This document shows, piece by piece, positions 8,273-19,582 of a DNA stretch of 64,000 bases. The position numbers were made by a program, and so were the translations under genes. Origin of the DNA: Myxococcales bacterium (GTDB lineage: Bacteria > Myxococcota > Bradymonadia > UBA7976 > UBA1532); contig JACKDM010000018.1 of NCBI GenBank assembly GCA_020633515.1, positions 16,825-80,824 of the forward strand, given 5' to 3'. The notes below the pieces were generated by a model, which did not search any database, had not been told where the DNA came from, and saw only the letters and a program-made list of their open reading frames with translations. Within the stretch, counting starts at the first letter, position 1. Each line of letters begins with the position of its first letter.

Positions 8273-9763
8273 ATGCGTGACGTTCTGGCGGCGGTGGGGC
8301 TCGGGTTCGATTGTGATGCGCTGGGGTCGGGGCGGTGGCTGCCTTCGGTGTCGCCGGCGTCGGGGGAGACGATCGGGCGGGTGCGGTGTACGACGGCGGA
8401 TGACTACGCGCGGGTGATGGACGAGGCGGTGGCGGTGGCGCGGGTGTGGCGGGAGACGCCGGCGCCGCGGCGGGGAGAAGCGGTGCGGGTGGTGGGGGAG
8501 GCGCTGCGGCGGCACAAGGAGGCGCTGGGGCGGTTGGTGAGCCTGGAGGTGGGCAAGATCGTGGAGGAGGGGCGGGGCGAGGTGCAGGAGATGATCGATC
8601 TGGCGGATTTTGCCTTGGGGCAGAGCCGGATGCTGTACGGGCGGACGATGCACAGCGAGCGGGTGGATCATCGGATGTACGAGCAGTGGCATCCGCTGGG
8701 GGTGGTGGGGGTGGTGACGGCGTTCAACTTCCCGGTGGCGGTGTGGGCGTGGAACGCTTTGCTGTCGGCGATCTGCGGGAACGTGACGGTGTGGAAGCCG
8801 TCGCCGAAGGCGGCGCTGTGCGCGGCGGCGGTGCAGGGGTTGGTGGGTGAGGCGTTGCGGTCGGCGGGGTTTCCGCCGGTGTTCGCGACGGTGATCGATG
8901 ACGACGCGTCGATGGCGCGGGCGCTGGCGAGCGATGGGCGGGTGGGGTTGTTGTCGTTCACGGGGTCGACGGCGGCGGGGCGGTCGGTGGCGCAGACGGT
9001 GGCGGGGAGGTTGGGGCGGTGCCTGCTGGAGCTGGGGGGGAACAACGCGGTGATCGTGGACGAGAGCGCGGATCTGGCGCTGGCGGTGCCGGCGATCGTG
9101 TTCGGGGCGGTGGGGACGGCGGGGCAGCGGTGTACGACGACGCGGCGGTTGCTGGTGCATCGGAGCCGGTACGCGGAGGTGGTGGCGCGGGTGGCGGGGG
9201 CGTATGGGCAGGTGCGGTTGGGGGATCCGTTGGCGGCGGGCACGCTGTTGGGGCCGTTGATCGATGGGGCGGCGGTGCGGCGCTTCGAGGAGACGGTGGC
9301 GCGGGCGGTGGCGCGGGGAGGGAAGGTGGTGACGGGGGGCAAGGTGGTGGCGCGGGCGGGGTTCTTCGTGGAGCCGACGGTGATCGAGGCGGATCCGGGG
9401 TGGGATGTGGTGGCGGAGGAGACGTTCGCGCCGATCCTGTATGTGATGGCTTTCGATGAGATCGAGGATGCCATCGCGATGAACAACGCGGTGCCTCAAG
9501 GGTTGTCTTCGGCGATCTTCACGAATGACTTGCGGCGGGCGGAGCGGTTCTTGTCGGCGGCGGGGAGTGATTGTGGGATCGCGAACGTGAACATCGGGAC
9601 GTCGGGGGCGGAGATCGGGGGGGCGTTCGGGGGGGAGAAGGAGACGGGCGGGGGGCGAGAGGCGGGGTCGGATGCGTGGCAGGCGTACATGCGGCGGCAG
9701 ACGAACACGATCAATCATGGGCGGTCGCTGCCGTTGGCGCAGGGGATCCGGTTCGAGCTGTGA
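8273..9763 (+). CDS. amaB: ALDH7-family aldehyde dehydrogenase (alpha-aminoadipate semialdehyde type)
   Basis: 496 aa. It looks like the NAD-dependent enzyme that oxidises alpha-aminoadipic semialdehyde (in balance with piperideine-6-carboxylate) to alpha-aminoadipate in lysine breakdown. The ALDH7 signature is near the C-terminus: [20 protein letters not shown] followed by [21 protein letters not shown]. The catalytic Cys is in [12 protein letters not shown] (residue ~287) and the general-base Glu in [10 protein letters not shown] chose the ATG at 8273 because GGAG sits 6 nt upstream; a GTG at 8258 is the alternative. Genes for the earlier lysine steps are not in the window. It is convergent with the patatin gene. 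Codons are strongly G-ending, unlike the second aldehyde dehydrogenase at 30 kb. Confidence 0.88.
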   Translation: MRDVLAAVGLGFDCDALGSGRWLPSVSPASGETIGRVRCTTADDYARVMDEAVAVARVWRETPAPRRGEAVRVVGEALRRHKEALGRLVSLEVGKIVEEGRGEVQEMIDLADFALGQSRMLYGRTMHSERVDHRMYEQWHPLGVVGVVTAFNFPVAVWAWNALLSAICGNVTVWKPSPKAALCAAAVQGLVGEALRSAGFPPVFATVIDDDASMARALASDGRVGLLSFTGSTAAGRSVAQTVAGRLGRCLLELGGNNAVIVDESADLALAVPAIVFGAVGTAGQRCTTTRRLLVHRSRYAEVVARVAGAYGQVRLGDPLAAGTLLGPLIDGAAVRRFEETVARAVARGGKVVTGGKVVARAGFFVEPTVIEADPGWDVVAEETFAPILYVMAFDEIEDAIAMNNAVPQGLSSAIFTNDLRRAERFLSAAGSDCGIANVNIGTSGAEIGGAFGGEKETGGGREAGSDAWQAYMRRQTNTINHGRSLPLAQGIRFEL

Positions 9764-9776
9764 GGGGTGAGCGGGG

Positions 9777-10982
9777 TCAGGCGTCGAAGAAGGCGCGGAC
9801 GTCGTCGGCGCGCTGGTGCACGTCGGCCATGCCTTGTTCGATGAGGCGGGTGGCATATTCGCCGTCGAAGAGGAGGTAGGAGGCGAGGTCGACCTCCCAG
9901 GTGGCGTCGTGGCGGGCGGCGCGGCGCAGCAGCCAGGTGACGCCGCGGCCGAGCTCGTCGATGCTCTTGTGGTTCTGGAGGTGGTGGCCGGCGAGCTGGC
10001 CGAGGTCGACGGTGGGGCGGAAGCTGAGGAGGTCGAGCTTGCGGTAGGGGGCGCCGCGGGTGTCGATGAGGATCTGGTCGATGTGGGCGCGCTCGGTGGG
10101 GGGGACGCGGTCGTCGATGACTTCGAGGAGGGCGTTGAAGCGTTCGAGGACCTGGAGGTCGTAGTCGATGGGATCGAGGAGGAGGGCGTTGAAGACCTTG
10201 CCGAGGAGGAAGATGGGATCGGGGTAGGTGGCTTTGGCGATGGGTGGGGGCGTGGTGGCGTGGGTGGGTTTGTGGAGGAGGGAGACGACCATGAGCTTGT
10301 CGGCGCCGCAGCGGATGGCGGGGGCGATGGGGGTGTTGAAGCGGAGGCCGCCGTCGCAGTGCCAGGCGTCGGCGATGCGGCGGGCGGGGAAGATGAGGGG
10401 GATGGCGGCGGAGGCGAGGACGTGCTCGGGGCCGATGCGGGTCTCGGTGGCCTGGCGGCGGGGGTCGAGGCTCTTGGCGAAGCGGGCGTCGGGGGCGAGC
10501 TCGGCGAAGAGGGTGGTGCGGCCGTCGGCGATGCGGAGGGTGGCGATGACGAGGGCGTGGAGGGTGCCGGCGTCGATGAGGCGGTGGAGGCGGTCCCAGG
10601 GGACGCCGTCGATGACGGTGCGTTCGAGGGCGGCGGCGTCGAGCAGACTGCGGCCGAGGGTGTCGTGGGGGGTGATGGCGCGGACGAGGGCGCGGAGGCG
10701 TTGGCGGACGCCGAGCAGTCCGAGGGGGTCGAGCTGGAGGTGGGCTTGCAGGCTGAGGCGGCGCCAGATGCCGATGAGGTCGGTGATGTTGAGGTCGCCG
10801 CGGTCGGCGTGGGCGGCGAGGAAGGCGGCGTTGATGGCGCCGACGGAGGCGCCGGTGAAGATGCGGAAGGGGGCGGGGTCGCGCTCGCGGAGGCCGAGGA
10901 CGTCGATGACGCCGGCGATGACGCCGGCTTCGTAGGCGCCGCGGGCGCCGCCGCCGGAGAGGACGAGGGCGGTGGTGGGCAT
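9777..10982 (-). CDS. Patatin-like phospholipase
   Basis: 401 aa, no signal peptide or membrane segment. It has the patatin oxyanion loop GGGARG at residues 10-15, the nucleophile motif GASVG with Ser46, and the catalytic Asp in an Asp-Gly-Gly segment (HCDGGLRFNTP, ~205-210). These enzymes use a Ser-Asp dyad to release fatty acids from lipids. The C-terminal ~150 residues are helical and less conserved. In predatory bacteria such enzymes can turn over own or prey membranes; here that is inference. It starts at an ATG and is divergent from the oxygenase gene across about 157 nt of G-rich sequence in which I see no convincing promoter. Confidence 0.85.
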   Translation of the reverse strand: MPTTALVLSGGGARGAYEAGVIAGVIDVLGLRERDPAPFRIFTGASVGAINAAFLAAHADRGDLNITDLIGIWRRLSLQAHLQLDPLGLLGVRQRLRALVRAITPHDTLGRSLLDAAALERTVIDGVPWDRLHRLIDAGTLHALVIATLRIADGRTTLFAELAPDARFAKSLDPRRQATETRIGPEHVLASAAIPLIFPARRIADAWHCDGGLRFNTPIAPAIRCGADKLMVVSLLHKPTHATTPPPIAKATYPDPIFLLGKVFNALLLDPIDYDLQVLERFNALLEVIDDRVPPTERAHIDQILIDTRGAPYRKLDLLSFRPTVDLGQLAGHHLQNHKSIDELGRGVTWLLRRAARHDATWEVDLASYLLFDGEYATRLIEQGMADVHQRADDVRAFFDA

Positions 10983-11139
10983 CGCTTCCCCCCTGGGTCG
11001 ATGGGGTGAGCGTACGGTGGGTGGGGCGTGGTGTCATCTTCGGTGGGGTGGTGGGTAGGGTGAGGGAGGGGGCGTTTGTGCTTGTGGCGTCAGGTGAGGG
11101 TCTCGTATGTCTGCGCGCCGGTGTGTCGGAGGGTGGTCG

Positions 11140-11775
11140 ATGGATTCGAGTGGCGCGTCGGAGATGGTGCTCGGTGATGCGGCGCTGGATCGGTTGGCGG
11201 GGGAGGGGTGGTGCGTCGTGGATGGCTTCGCGGGGGCGGATGAGGCGCGGGCGGCGCGGGCGGCGGGGGTGGCGCTGGATGCGGCGGGGGGGATGCGGGC
11301 GGCGGGCGTGGGGCGGGGGGCGGATCATCGGTTGGATGGGCGGGTGCGGGGGGATCGGATCGCGTGGCTGACGGGGCATCTGGGGGTGCCGGTGTTCGCG
11401 CGGGCGCACGCGCGCTTCGATGCGTTGCGGGAGGCGCTGAATCGGGTGGCTTTTTTGGGGTTGTCGGGCATGGGGTTGCAATTGGCGGTGTATCCGGGCG
11501 GGGGGGCGGCTTATGTGCGGCATCGGGATGCGTTCGCGGGGTCGATCAATCGGAAGGTGACGGCGATCTGGTATCTCAACCCGGGGTGGCAGGCGGCGGA
11601 TGGGGGGGCGCTGCGGTTGTTCGTGCCGGGGGAGCCGGTGGTCGAGCCGGTGTTGGATCGGTTGGTGGTGTTCTTCAGTGAGGTGGTCGAGCACGCGGTG
11701 GAGCCGGCGTTCGCGGCGCGGTGGGCGATGACGGCGTGGATGCGTAAGCCCGATCCGCGGCGGCCGGTGCTGTAG
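11140..11775 (+). CDS. 2-oxoglutarate/Fe(II)-dependent dioxygenase (prolyl-hydroxylase-like)
   Basis: 211 aa. The iron-binding triad and 2-oxoglutarate-binding residue of the prolyl-4-hydroxylase-type fold are visible: HRD (His128, Asp130), His185 in VVEHAVEP, and Arg194 in ARWAMTAWM. The enzyme would hydroxylate a protein or small molecule using 2-oxoglutarate and O2; the substrate is unknown. I prefer the ATG at 11140, which has GGAGGG 6 nt upstream. An ATG at 11107 also has a GAGGG, but the codons between the two are atypical for this genome. The next gene, a C45 acyltransferase-like enzyme, follows after 60 nt on the same strand. Confidence 0.8.
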   Translation: MDSSGASEMVLGDAALDRLAGEGWCVVDGFAGADEARAARAAGVALDAAGGMRAAGVGRGADHRLDGRVRGDRIAWLTGHLGVPVFARAHARFDALREALNRVAFLGLSGMGLQLAVYPGGGAAYVRHRDAFAGSINRKVTAIWYLNPGWQAADGGALRLFVPGEPVVEPVLDRLVVFFSEVVEHAVEPAFAARWAMTAWMRKPDPRRPVL

Positions 11776-11835
11776 CGACGTGGGCGGGGAGGGGGGCATC
11801 TGTTGGCGGTTCGCAGTGGGTCGTTGGAGGGTGCG

Positions 11836-12945
11836 ATGGCGGCGTTGATCGAGCTGGAGCAGGTGACGGTGCGGGGGACGCCGCGGGCGATGGGGCGGGC
11901 GTTGGGGGCGGCGGTGGCGGCGCGGGTGCGGGGGTTCGTGGAGATGCGGATGGCGTACCTCGCGCGCTATGGCGTGGAGGCGGGGGCGGCGTTTACGTTG
12001 GATCGGATCCTGGCGATCGGGGCGGAGAGCATGGGGGTGGCGGCGGCTTGGGATCCGGTGGGGCACGCGGAGCACCTGGGGATCGCGGAGGGGGCGGGGG
12101 TGGATCCGGCGCTGCTGTATACGGCGACGAACCTGACGGATATGCGGGATGTGCTGGTGCTGGGGGGGGAGAAGCCGGGGGGGGCGCCGCGGGCGGACGC
12201 GGAGGGGTGTACGGCGGTGCTGGTGCCGGCGGCGGCGACGGTGGGGGGGGAGGCGATCGTGGGGCAGACGTGGGATCTCAATCCGCCGGACGTGGAGTAT
12301 GTCGTCGCGGTGCATCGGGTGCCCGACGAGGGGGTGGAGACGTGGAGCGTGACGTGCACCGGCTGCTTGACGCTGGTGGGCATGAACGCGCGGGGGGTGG
12401 CGGTGGGCACGACGAACATCAAGACGTGGGGGTCGCGGCCGGGGGTGGGGTATCTGAGCGTGCTGCATCGCATGATCCGGGCGGGGTCGGCGGCGGAGGC
12501 GGCGGCCGTGGCGGAGGGGGCGCCGCGGGCGGGGGCGCATACGTACTGGGCGGCGGACGCGGGGTTGCAGGTGGAGGTGGAGGCAGCGCCGGGGTTTTCG
12601 GTGCGGCGTGATGCGGGGGCGTTTGGGATCTGCCGGACGAATCACTGTCTGGATCCGCGGCTGGTGGCGGTGCAGGGGGAGCCGCCGCATGTGAGCAGCG
12701 CGGCGCGGTTTCGGCGGGTGACGGGGTGGCTGCGGGCGGAGGGGCCGCATTCGGTGGCGTCGGTGCAGGCGATCTTCAGCGATCGGCGGGATGGGCTGGA
12801 CAGCGTGAATCGGTACCCGGAGGACGGGGACTACGCGTCGACGAACGCGGTCTTCGTGGCGGTGCCGGCGCAGCGGCGGGCTTGGGCGTGCCGGGGGCCG
12901 GCGGATCGGGGGCGGTGGGTGGCGCTGGGGTTCGAGTCGAAGTGA
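11836..12945 (+). CDS. C45-family peptidase / acyl-CoA:6-APA acyltransferase-like enzyme
   Basis: 369 aa. It resembles the N-terminal-nucleophile C45 family (fungal isopenicillin acyltransferase, bacterial homologues of unclear role), which self-cleaves before a Cys. The predicted cleavage site is Gly-Cys125-Thr in the segment EGCTAVLV, followed by the WDLNP and TGCLTLVGMN segments typical of the fold. Members form or break amide bonds of small acylated molecules. GGAGG lies 5 nt before the chosen ATG; an upstream in-frame start at 11803 is less supported. The 2OG oxygenase just upstream is likely co-transcribed. The substrate is unknown. Confidence 0.8.
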   Translation: MAALIELEQVTVRGTPRAMGRALGAAVAARVRGFVEMRMAYLARYGVEAGAAFTLDRILAIGAESMGVAAAWDPVGHAEHLGIAEGAGVDPALLYTATNLTDMRDVLVLGGEKPGGAPRADAEGCTAVLVPAAATVGGEAIVGQTWDLNPPDVEYVVAVHRVPDEGVETWSVTCTGCLTLVGMNARGVAVGTTNIKTWGSRPGVGYLSVLHRMIRAGSAAEAAAVAEGAPRAGAHTYWAADAGLQVEVEAAPGFSVRRDAGAFGICRTNHCLDPRLVAVQGEPPHVSSAARFRRVTGWLRAEGPHSVASVQAIFSDRRDGLDSVNRYPEDGDYASTNAVFVAVPAQRRAWACRGPADRGRWVALGFESK

Positions 12946-12975
12946 GCGGGGGGGCAGCGGGCTCGATCACCGCGA

Positions 12976-13395
12976 TCAGTCGGGGTCGAGGACGGCGGCG
13001 AGGGTGTCGGCGGTGAGGACGCGCTCGGTGTAGCGGGTGAGGGCGGCGGGGTCGGCGGCGGCGAGGTGGCGCTCGGCGTCTTCGGGGAGGGGGCCGAACT
13101 TGAGGCGGAGCAGGCGCTCGAGGGTGAGGCGCTGGCCTTCGGCGCGGCCTTCGGCGCGGCCCTCCTGGCGGCCTGCGGCGCTGCCTTCGTCGATCAGGCG
13201 TTGGGCGGCGGTCATCGCGACCTCCTCGGCTTCGGGGCCGGCGACCCGGCGGATCTCGCGGGCGAGTCGGGTGCGCTCGACGGTGTCGTTCACCCTCAAT
13301 AGATACTCGAAGAGCGCTTCGAGTGCACTCCGCCCGGCGGGGGTGGCGGCGGCGCGGCGGAGGTGGCGGTGGCAGCGCAGGAGCGCGGTGCTCAT
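12976..13395 (-). pseudogene. C-terminal remnant of an Rpn-family nuclease/putative transposase
   Basis: 139 residues match the C-terminal part of Rpn (recombination-promoting nuclease, PD-(D/E)XK) proteins: a Leu-rich helix, the MTAAQRLIDEG segment, the GRQEGRAEGRAEG charged repeat and the LRLKFGPLPEDAERHL tail. The N-terminal nuclease half, which would carry the catalytic Asp/Glu/Lys residues, is missing; the DNA upstream is instead the end of a membrane-protein gene. Full Rpn proteins are about 300 residues. The ATG at 13395 lies 10 nt after that gene's stop, so a short protein could still be made. I read it as a decayed fragment; a small stand-alone protein is the alternative. Confidence 0.65.
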
Positions 13396-13405
13396 GGGGC
13401 GGTGC

Positions 13406-14359
13406 TCACGGGGCGGCGTCGGGGGCGGCGGTCGGGGTCGCTTCGGGGGCGGGCGGCGCGCGGCGGGTGTCGCGCCACGCGTCGGCGCGGTTGAAGGCGT
13501 GGCGGGGGAGGAGCGCGAGCGCGAGCACGCTGAACATGCCGATGAAGGCGGGGATCCCGGTGAGCCAGATGCCGAGGTGCATCGCGAAGATCGCAATCGC
13601 GACGGGCAGATAGGCGCGGCGGGTGAACCAGAGCGCGGCGGCGCCGAGCTCGACGATGACGGTGGCGATGGCGCCGAGGGCGAAGATCCAGCGGGCGTCG
13701 AGCGGGATGACGGGCTCGCCGAAGAGGGCGATGGCGGGGCTCTGGCGGACGAACTCGAGCGCGAAGTGCTGCGCGGCGATGCCGCTGAGCCAGTCGATGC
13801 CCTTGGTGAGCGGGAAGAGCTTGGCGATGCCGGCGGCGACGTAGACGAAGCCGATCCAGAAGACCCAGGCTTCGACGAGGAGGCGCGCCTCGCGGCGCTC
13901 GGTGTCGGGGTCGGGGGGGCGGCGGCGGAGGCGGGCGTCGAGGGAGAAGGCGGTGGGGCGGGTGAGGCAGAGGAAGGTGAGGAGCGGGAAGGTGAAGTAG
14001 ATCCAGTCGTCGTGGAAGAGGGTGGCGCCGAACCAGAAGTACTGGGTGACGGTGAAGCTGCCGAGGAGCACGAGGGTGGTGAGGCGGCCGCCGAGGCCGA
14101 GCACGAAGAGGGCGGCGGCGACGAGGCCGACGTCGCGGAGGGTGGCGACGAGCGCGGGGGAGAGCGCGGCGAACGCGGTGGCGCCGCCGATGACGCGGGC
14201 CTGGGGGTGCAGCTCGGGGCGGATGTCGACGAGGAGGTCGATCGCGGGGCTCTGGAGGACGGCGAGGAGGTGGAGCCCGAGCGCGACGCGGAGGAGCGCG
14301 GCGTGGGCGGGTGAGCCGGGCTCGCGGAGGCGGGCGGGGAGCGCGGTGGACGGGTTCAT
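13406..14359 (-). CDS. HTTM/DoxX-like multipass membrane protein
   Basis: 317 aa with about seven hydrophobic segments. The central region ([17 protein letters not shown], then a Trp-Leu-Ser-Gly segment) fits the HTTM/DoxX-type pattern of a helix containing Ala-Gly-x-x-Lys-Leu followed by a short loop with Trp. HTTM proteins are the membrane cores of gamma-carboxylase-like enzymes, but most bacterial members have no known activity. The C-terminus is an Ala/Pro/Asp-rich tail. Its ATG overlaps the stop of the upstream gene by 4 nt (ATGA), so the two membrane proteins are translationally coupled and probably form one complex. Confidence 0.75.
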   Translation of the reverse strand: MNPSTALPARLREPGSPAHAALLRVALGLHLLAVLQSPAIDLLVDIRPELHPQARVIGGATAFAALSPALVATLRDVGLVAAALFVLGLGGRLTTLVLLGSFTVTQYFWFGATLFHDDWIYFTFPLLTFLCLTRPTAFSLDARLRRRPPDPDTERREARLLVEAWVFWIGFVYVAAGIAKLFPLTKGIDWLSGIAAQHFALEFVRQSPAIALFGEPVIPLDARWIFALGAIATVIVELGAAALWFTRRAYLPVAIAIFAMHLGIWLTGIPAFIGMFSVLALALLPRHAFNRADAWRDTRRAPPAPEATPTAAPDAAP

Positions 14360-15012
14360 GGGCGGCTCTGGCGGAGGGGCTCGACGCCGAGGTCGCGGCC
14401 GGTGAGGGGGTCGAAGACGACGCGGACGCGGAGCGCGCCTTCGAAGCCGTTCTGGCGGGCGAGCGCGTCGGCGTGGCGGAGGGCGCGGCTGTGGGTGGTG
14501 CCGAACATGTACATGACCCAGCCGGCTTTGTAGTCCCAGCCGGTGTCGGCGCTGGCGGCGAGCGCGCTGCCTTCGCGGAGCGGGGCGAGGGGGACGAAGC
14601 GGGGGCCGGAGACGAAGGCGACGGTCGGCTCGCGGCGGGTGGCGGTGGAGGTGGCGCGGGGCACGGCGCTGAACATGCCGACGTTGGAGAGCGGGTACCA
14701 CTCGGTGCGGAGGAGGACGACGGTGAGCGCGCCGGTGAGGTAGAGCAGGAGCGCGGCCTTGCCGGTGGGGGCGCCGGGGAGCGCGCGGACGAGGGCGGTG
14801 AGGGCGCGGAGCGCGCGGGGCAGGTGGGGGAGGAGCGCGAGCGCGAGCGTGATCTCGATGGCGCGGAGCCAGCCGGGGAGCGGGGGGATCGGGGCGAAGA
14901 CGTCGATGTGGGAGGGGATGGCCGAGGTGGCGAGGTCGAGGAGCGCGATGAGCCCGAGCGGGGCGATGGGGTGCAGGCGGCGTTCGAGCGGGGTCGGGGG
15001 CGGGGCGGGCAT
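14356..15012 (-). CDS. Membrane protein partner of the HTTM-like protein
   Basis: 218 aa with two to four hydrophobic segments in the first ~110 residues ([18 protein letters not shown], then [11 protein letters not shown] and [15 protein letters not shown]), followed by a soluble C-terminal half rich in Arg and aromatic residues. I do not recognise a family. The 4-nt overlap with the downstream HTTM-like gene implies joint function. Such gene pairs (small membrane protein plus HTTM protein) are plausible for lipid- or redox-linked envelope enzymes, but nothing here shows the reaction. The gene is divergent from the hybrid kinase, with 168 nt between starts. Confidence 0.7.
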   Translation of the reverse strand: MPAPPPTPLERRLHPIAPLGLIALLDLATSAIPSHIDVFAPIPPLPGWLRAIEITLALALLPHLPRALRALTALVRALPGAPTGKAALLLYLTGALTVVLLRTEWYPLSNVGMFSAVPRATSTATRREPTVAFVSGPRFVPLAPLREGSALAASADTGWDYKAGWVMYMFGTTHSRALRHADALARQNGFEGALRVRVVFDPLTGRDLGVEPLRQSRP

Positions 15013-15180
15013 CGGGGGCTCCGGTTTCGATGGGCCATGAGATCATCGATCAACCGCGGGCGGTGTTGCGCGGTTTTTTGGGCGGGGATCGTCGGCGTGG
15101 AGGGGGGAGAGCGCGATGATGGTCTCGTGACGCATGGGACAATCTGGTGGCCGTGCTCTGCAGTGCGATACCGTCGGCGG

Positions 15181-17385
<2,205 letters not shown>

Positions 17386-18720
17386 ATGGCGGGCTATCTC
17401 GTCTCGGGCTTCGAGCACCCCGACCACCTGCCCGGCGAGCCGCGTCGCGAGCGGGCGCCGTGGTGGATCTTCGCGCCGTGGCTCGTCGCGCGCGCGGTGG
17501 GGGTGGCGGTCGCGGGGCTGCTCGTCGCGCCGCTGTGGGCGCCGCTGCTGGTGGGGGCGGCGGTGTGGGGGCATCCGCCGACGGCGGCGCGGGCGCGGGA
17601 CGGGGCGCGGGTGCTGCGGCGGCTGTGGCGGCGGCGGCCGGGGCCGGGGGTGGCGACGCTCGACCGGCTCTCGCTGACGGTGACGATCGCGCGGATGGTG
17701 GCGCTCGCGCCGCTGCCGGGGCTGGCGTGGCTGGTCGACGAGCTGCTGTATGGCCGGGCGCTCTCGGCGGTGCGGGTGCGGGCGCCGATCTTCCTCGTCA
17801 GCGCGGCGCGGAGCGGGAGCACGCAGCTCGCGCACGAGCTCGAGAACGACCCGCGGGTGGTCGCGCCGACGATGCTGCAGATCCTGTGGCCCTATCTGTG
17901 GCTCTGGCGGCTCGCGGCGCCGACGCTGGGGCGGCTGCTGGGGCGGGCGCGGGTGCGCGCGATCTTTCGTCGGCTGATGCCGCCGGAGTTCCTCGAGCGG
18001 CACGAGGGCGATCCGTACCGCACCGACACCTTCGAGCTGGCCTTCTATCGGCTGCACCCGGCGCGCTTCGCGGCCTATCTGGGGCCCGATGTCTTCCCCG
18101 AGGAGTTCGTGATCGTCGACGGCCCGCCGGGGTCGGCGGCGCCGTGGCGGGGGGTGATCGCGCCGCTGGTGGTGCGCATGGCGCACAAGACGCTGCTCTT
18201 CGCGGGCGCGGGGGACGAGGCGCGGCTCTTCGTGAAGGGGCACTTCCTCGGCGCGGCCGATGCGCTCGCGGCGGCGTTCCCCGACGCGCGCTTCGTGACG
18301 ATGCTGCGCGCGCCGGCGAAGCGGCTGCAGAGCATGGTCAACTTCTTGTGGTGCAACCCGATCGCGGACGGGATCGGCAAGCCGCCGTGGGCGTGGCTGG
18401 CGGCGGGGGTCGCGGCGGGGGAGCTGGCCTACAACGAGGCGGAGCGGGCGTGGTTCACCCGGCCGGACGGGCCGCGGCGGGTGGTGCTGCGCTTCGACGC
18501 CTACGTGCGCGATCTGCCGGGCACGCTGGCCCGGATCCACGCCGCGTGCTTCGACGCGCCGCCGCCGGGGGGCTTGCCGTCGGGGCATGGCGAGCGGGCG
18601 CGGAGCCGGTACGCGGTCGACCGGAGCCTCGCGGCGCTGGGGGTGGACGCGGCGGCCTACGAGGCGGCGCAGCCGGCGTTCGTGGCGTGGTGCCGAGGGG
18701 ACGAGGGGCGCGAGGGCTAG
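17386..18720 (+). CDS. Sulfotransferase-family protein
   Basis: 444 aa. Residues ~20-65 are hydrophobic and could anchor the protein in the membrane. The 5'-phosphosulfate-binding loop of PAPS sulfotransferases is seen as SAARSGST at 139-146, in the same place as the RSGTT loop of the Sulfotransfer_3 group. A later RAPAKRLQSMVNF segment fits the 3'-phosphate-binding region. These enzymes move sulfate from PAPS to lipids, sugars or other small molecules. The ATG follows the kinase stop codon with no gap (TGAATG), so translation is coupled. No PAPS-synthesis gene is in the window. The acceptor is unknown; a membrane-lipid or polysaccharide acceptor is inference from the hydrophobic N-terminus. 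Confidence 0.8.
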   Translation: MAGYLVSGFEHPDHLPGEPRRERAPWWIFAPWLVARAVGVAVAGLLVAPLWAPLLVGAAVWGHPPTAARARDGARVLRRLWRRRPGPGVATLDRLSLTVTIARMVALAPLPGLAWLVDELLYGRALSAVRVRAPIFLVSAARSGSTQLAHELENDPRVVAPTMLQILWPYLWLWRLAAPTLGRLLGRARVRAIFRRLMPPEFLERHEGDPYRTDTFELAFYRLHPARFAAYLGPDVFPEEFVIVDGPPGSAAPWRGVIAPLVVRMAHKTLLFAGAGDEARLFVKGHFLGAADALAAAFPDARFVTMLRAPAKRLQSMVNFLWCNPIADGIGKPPWAWLAAGVAAGELAYNEAERAWFTRPDGPRRVVLRFDAYVRDLPGTLARIHAACFDAPPPGGLPSGHGERARSRYAVDRSLAALGVDAAAYEAAQPAFVAWCRGDEGREG

Positions 18721-18727
18721 CCGACGT

Positions 18728-19543
18728 TCAGAGCAGCGCGAGGCCGACGACGCCGACGGCGAGGCAGTACCAGCCGAAGTGGGCGAACCAGCCGCGCTGC
18801 ACGAGGCGGAGCAGGAGCACGAGCGCGCCGATCCCGGCGATGAAGCTGGTGCCGGCGCCGATCGCGAGGCCGGCGATGGCGTCGGGCGAGGGCGGGGCTT
18901 CGGCGAGGTCGCGGACCTTGAGGAGCGTGGCGCCGAGGATGACGGGGAGCGAGAGCAGGAAGCTGAAGCGGGCGGCGAAGGCGCGGTCGACGCCGAGGAA
19001 GAGCGCGGCGGCGATGGTGGAGCCGGACCGGCTGACGCCGGGGAGGATGGCGATGGCCTGCGCGACGCCGATGACGACGGCGCGGTTGATGCTCATGGTG
19101 CCGTGGGCTTCGGGGGCGCGCTTCGTGGCGAGGAGGACGAGGCCGGTGAAGATGAGCGCGGCGCAGACGAGCGCGGGCTGGTCGAAGGCGGCCTCGAGCT
19201 GGTCCTTGAAGGCGAGGCCGATGACACCGGCGGGCACGCAGCCGGCGACGATGGCGGCGGCGAGGCGCAGCTCGGGGTCGTCGCGCCAGCGGTCGCGGAG
19301 GCGGGTGGGGGCGGCGAGCGCGCGGCCGACGGCGGCGAGGAGGCGGCCGATGTCGCGGTGGAAGACGACGGCGACGCTGAGCAGGGTGCCGAAGTGCACG
19401 GCGACTTCGAAGGCGACGCCGCCGCCCGCTTCGACGCCGAGCACGGCCTGGGCGAGGACGAGGTGGCCGCTCGACGAGACGGGGAGGAACTCGGTGAGGG
19501 CCTGGACGAGCCCGAGGATGACGGCGGTGAACGGGTCGAGCAC
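18728..19543 (-). CDS. uppP: Undecaprenyl-diphosphatase UppP/BacA
   Basis: 271 aa, GTG start. It removes a phosphate from undecaprenyl diphosphate, recycling the lipid carrier of peptidoglycan and other cell-wall sugars; overproduction gives bacitracin resistance in other bacteria. The N-terminal signature (GLVQALTEFLPVSSSGHLVL) with its catalytic Glu is intact, as is the second motif (GVSRSGSTIAAALFLGVDR) with the catalytic Arg and Ser. About eight membrane helices can be drawn and the length is typical. It lies 39 nt downstream of the Ser/Thr kinase gene on the same strand and is convergent with the sulfotransferase, leaving 7 nt. Confidence 0.95.
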   Translation of the reverse strand: MLDPFTAVILGLVQALTEFLPVSSSGHLVLAQAVLGVEAGGGVAFEVAVHFGTLLSVAVVFHRDIGRLLAAVGRALAAPTRLRDRWRDDPELRLAAAIVAGCVPAGVIGLAFKDQLEAAFDQPALVCAALIFTGLVLLATKRAPEAHGTMSINRAVVIGVAQAIAILPGVSRSGSTIAAALFLGVDRAFAARFSFLLSLPVILGATLLKVRDLAEAPPSPDAIAGLAIGAGTSFIAGIGALVLLLRLVQRGWFAHFGWYCLAVGVVGLALL

Positions 19544-19582
19544 GGGGTGAGCCTCGGCGGCCGGGGTGAGCGAGGACGGGCG

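Noticed and set aside
11140..12945. Penicillin-type biosynthesis (oxygenase plus acyltransferase)
   Set aside because: The oxygenase is prolyl-hydroxylase-like rather than isopenicillin-N-synthase-like and no peptide synthetase gene is near.
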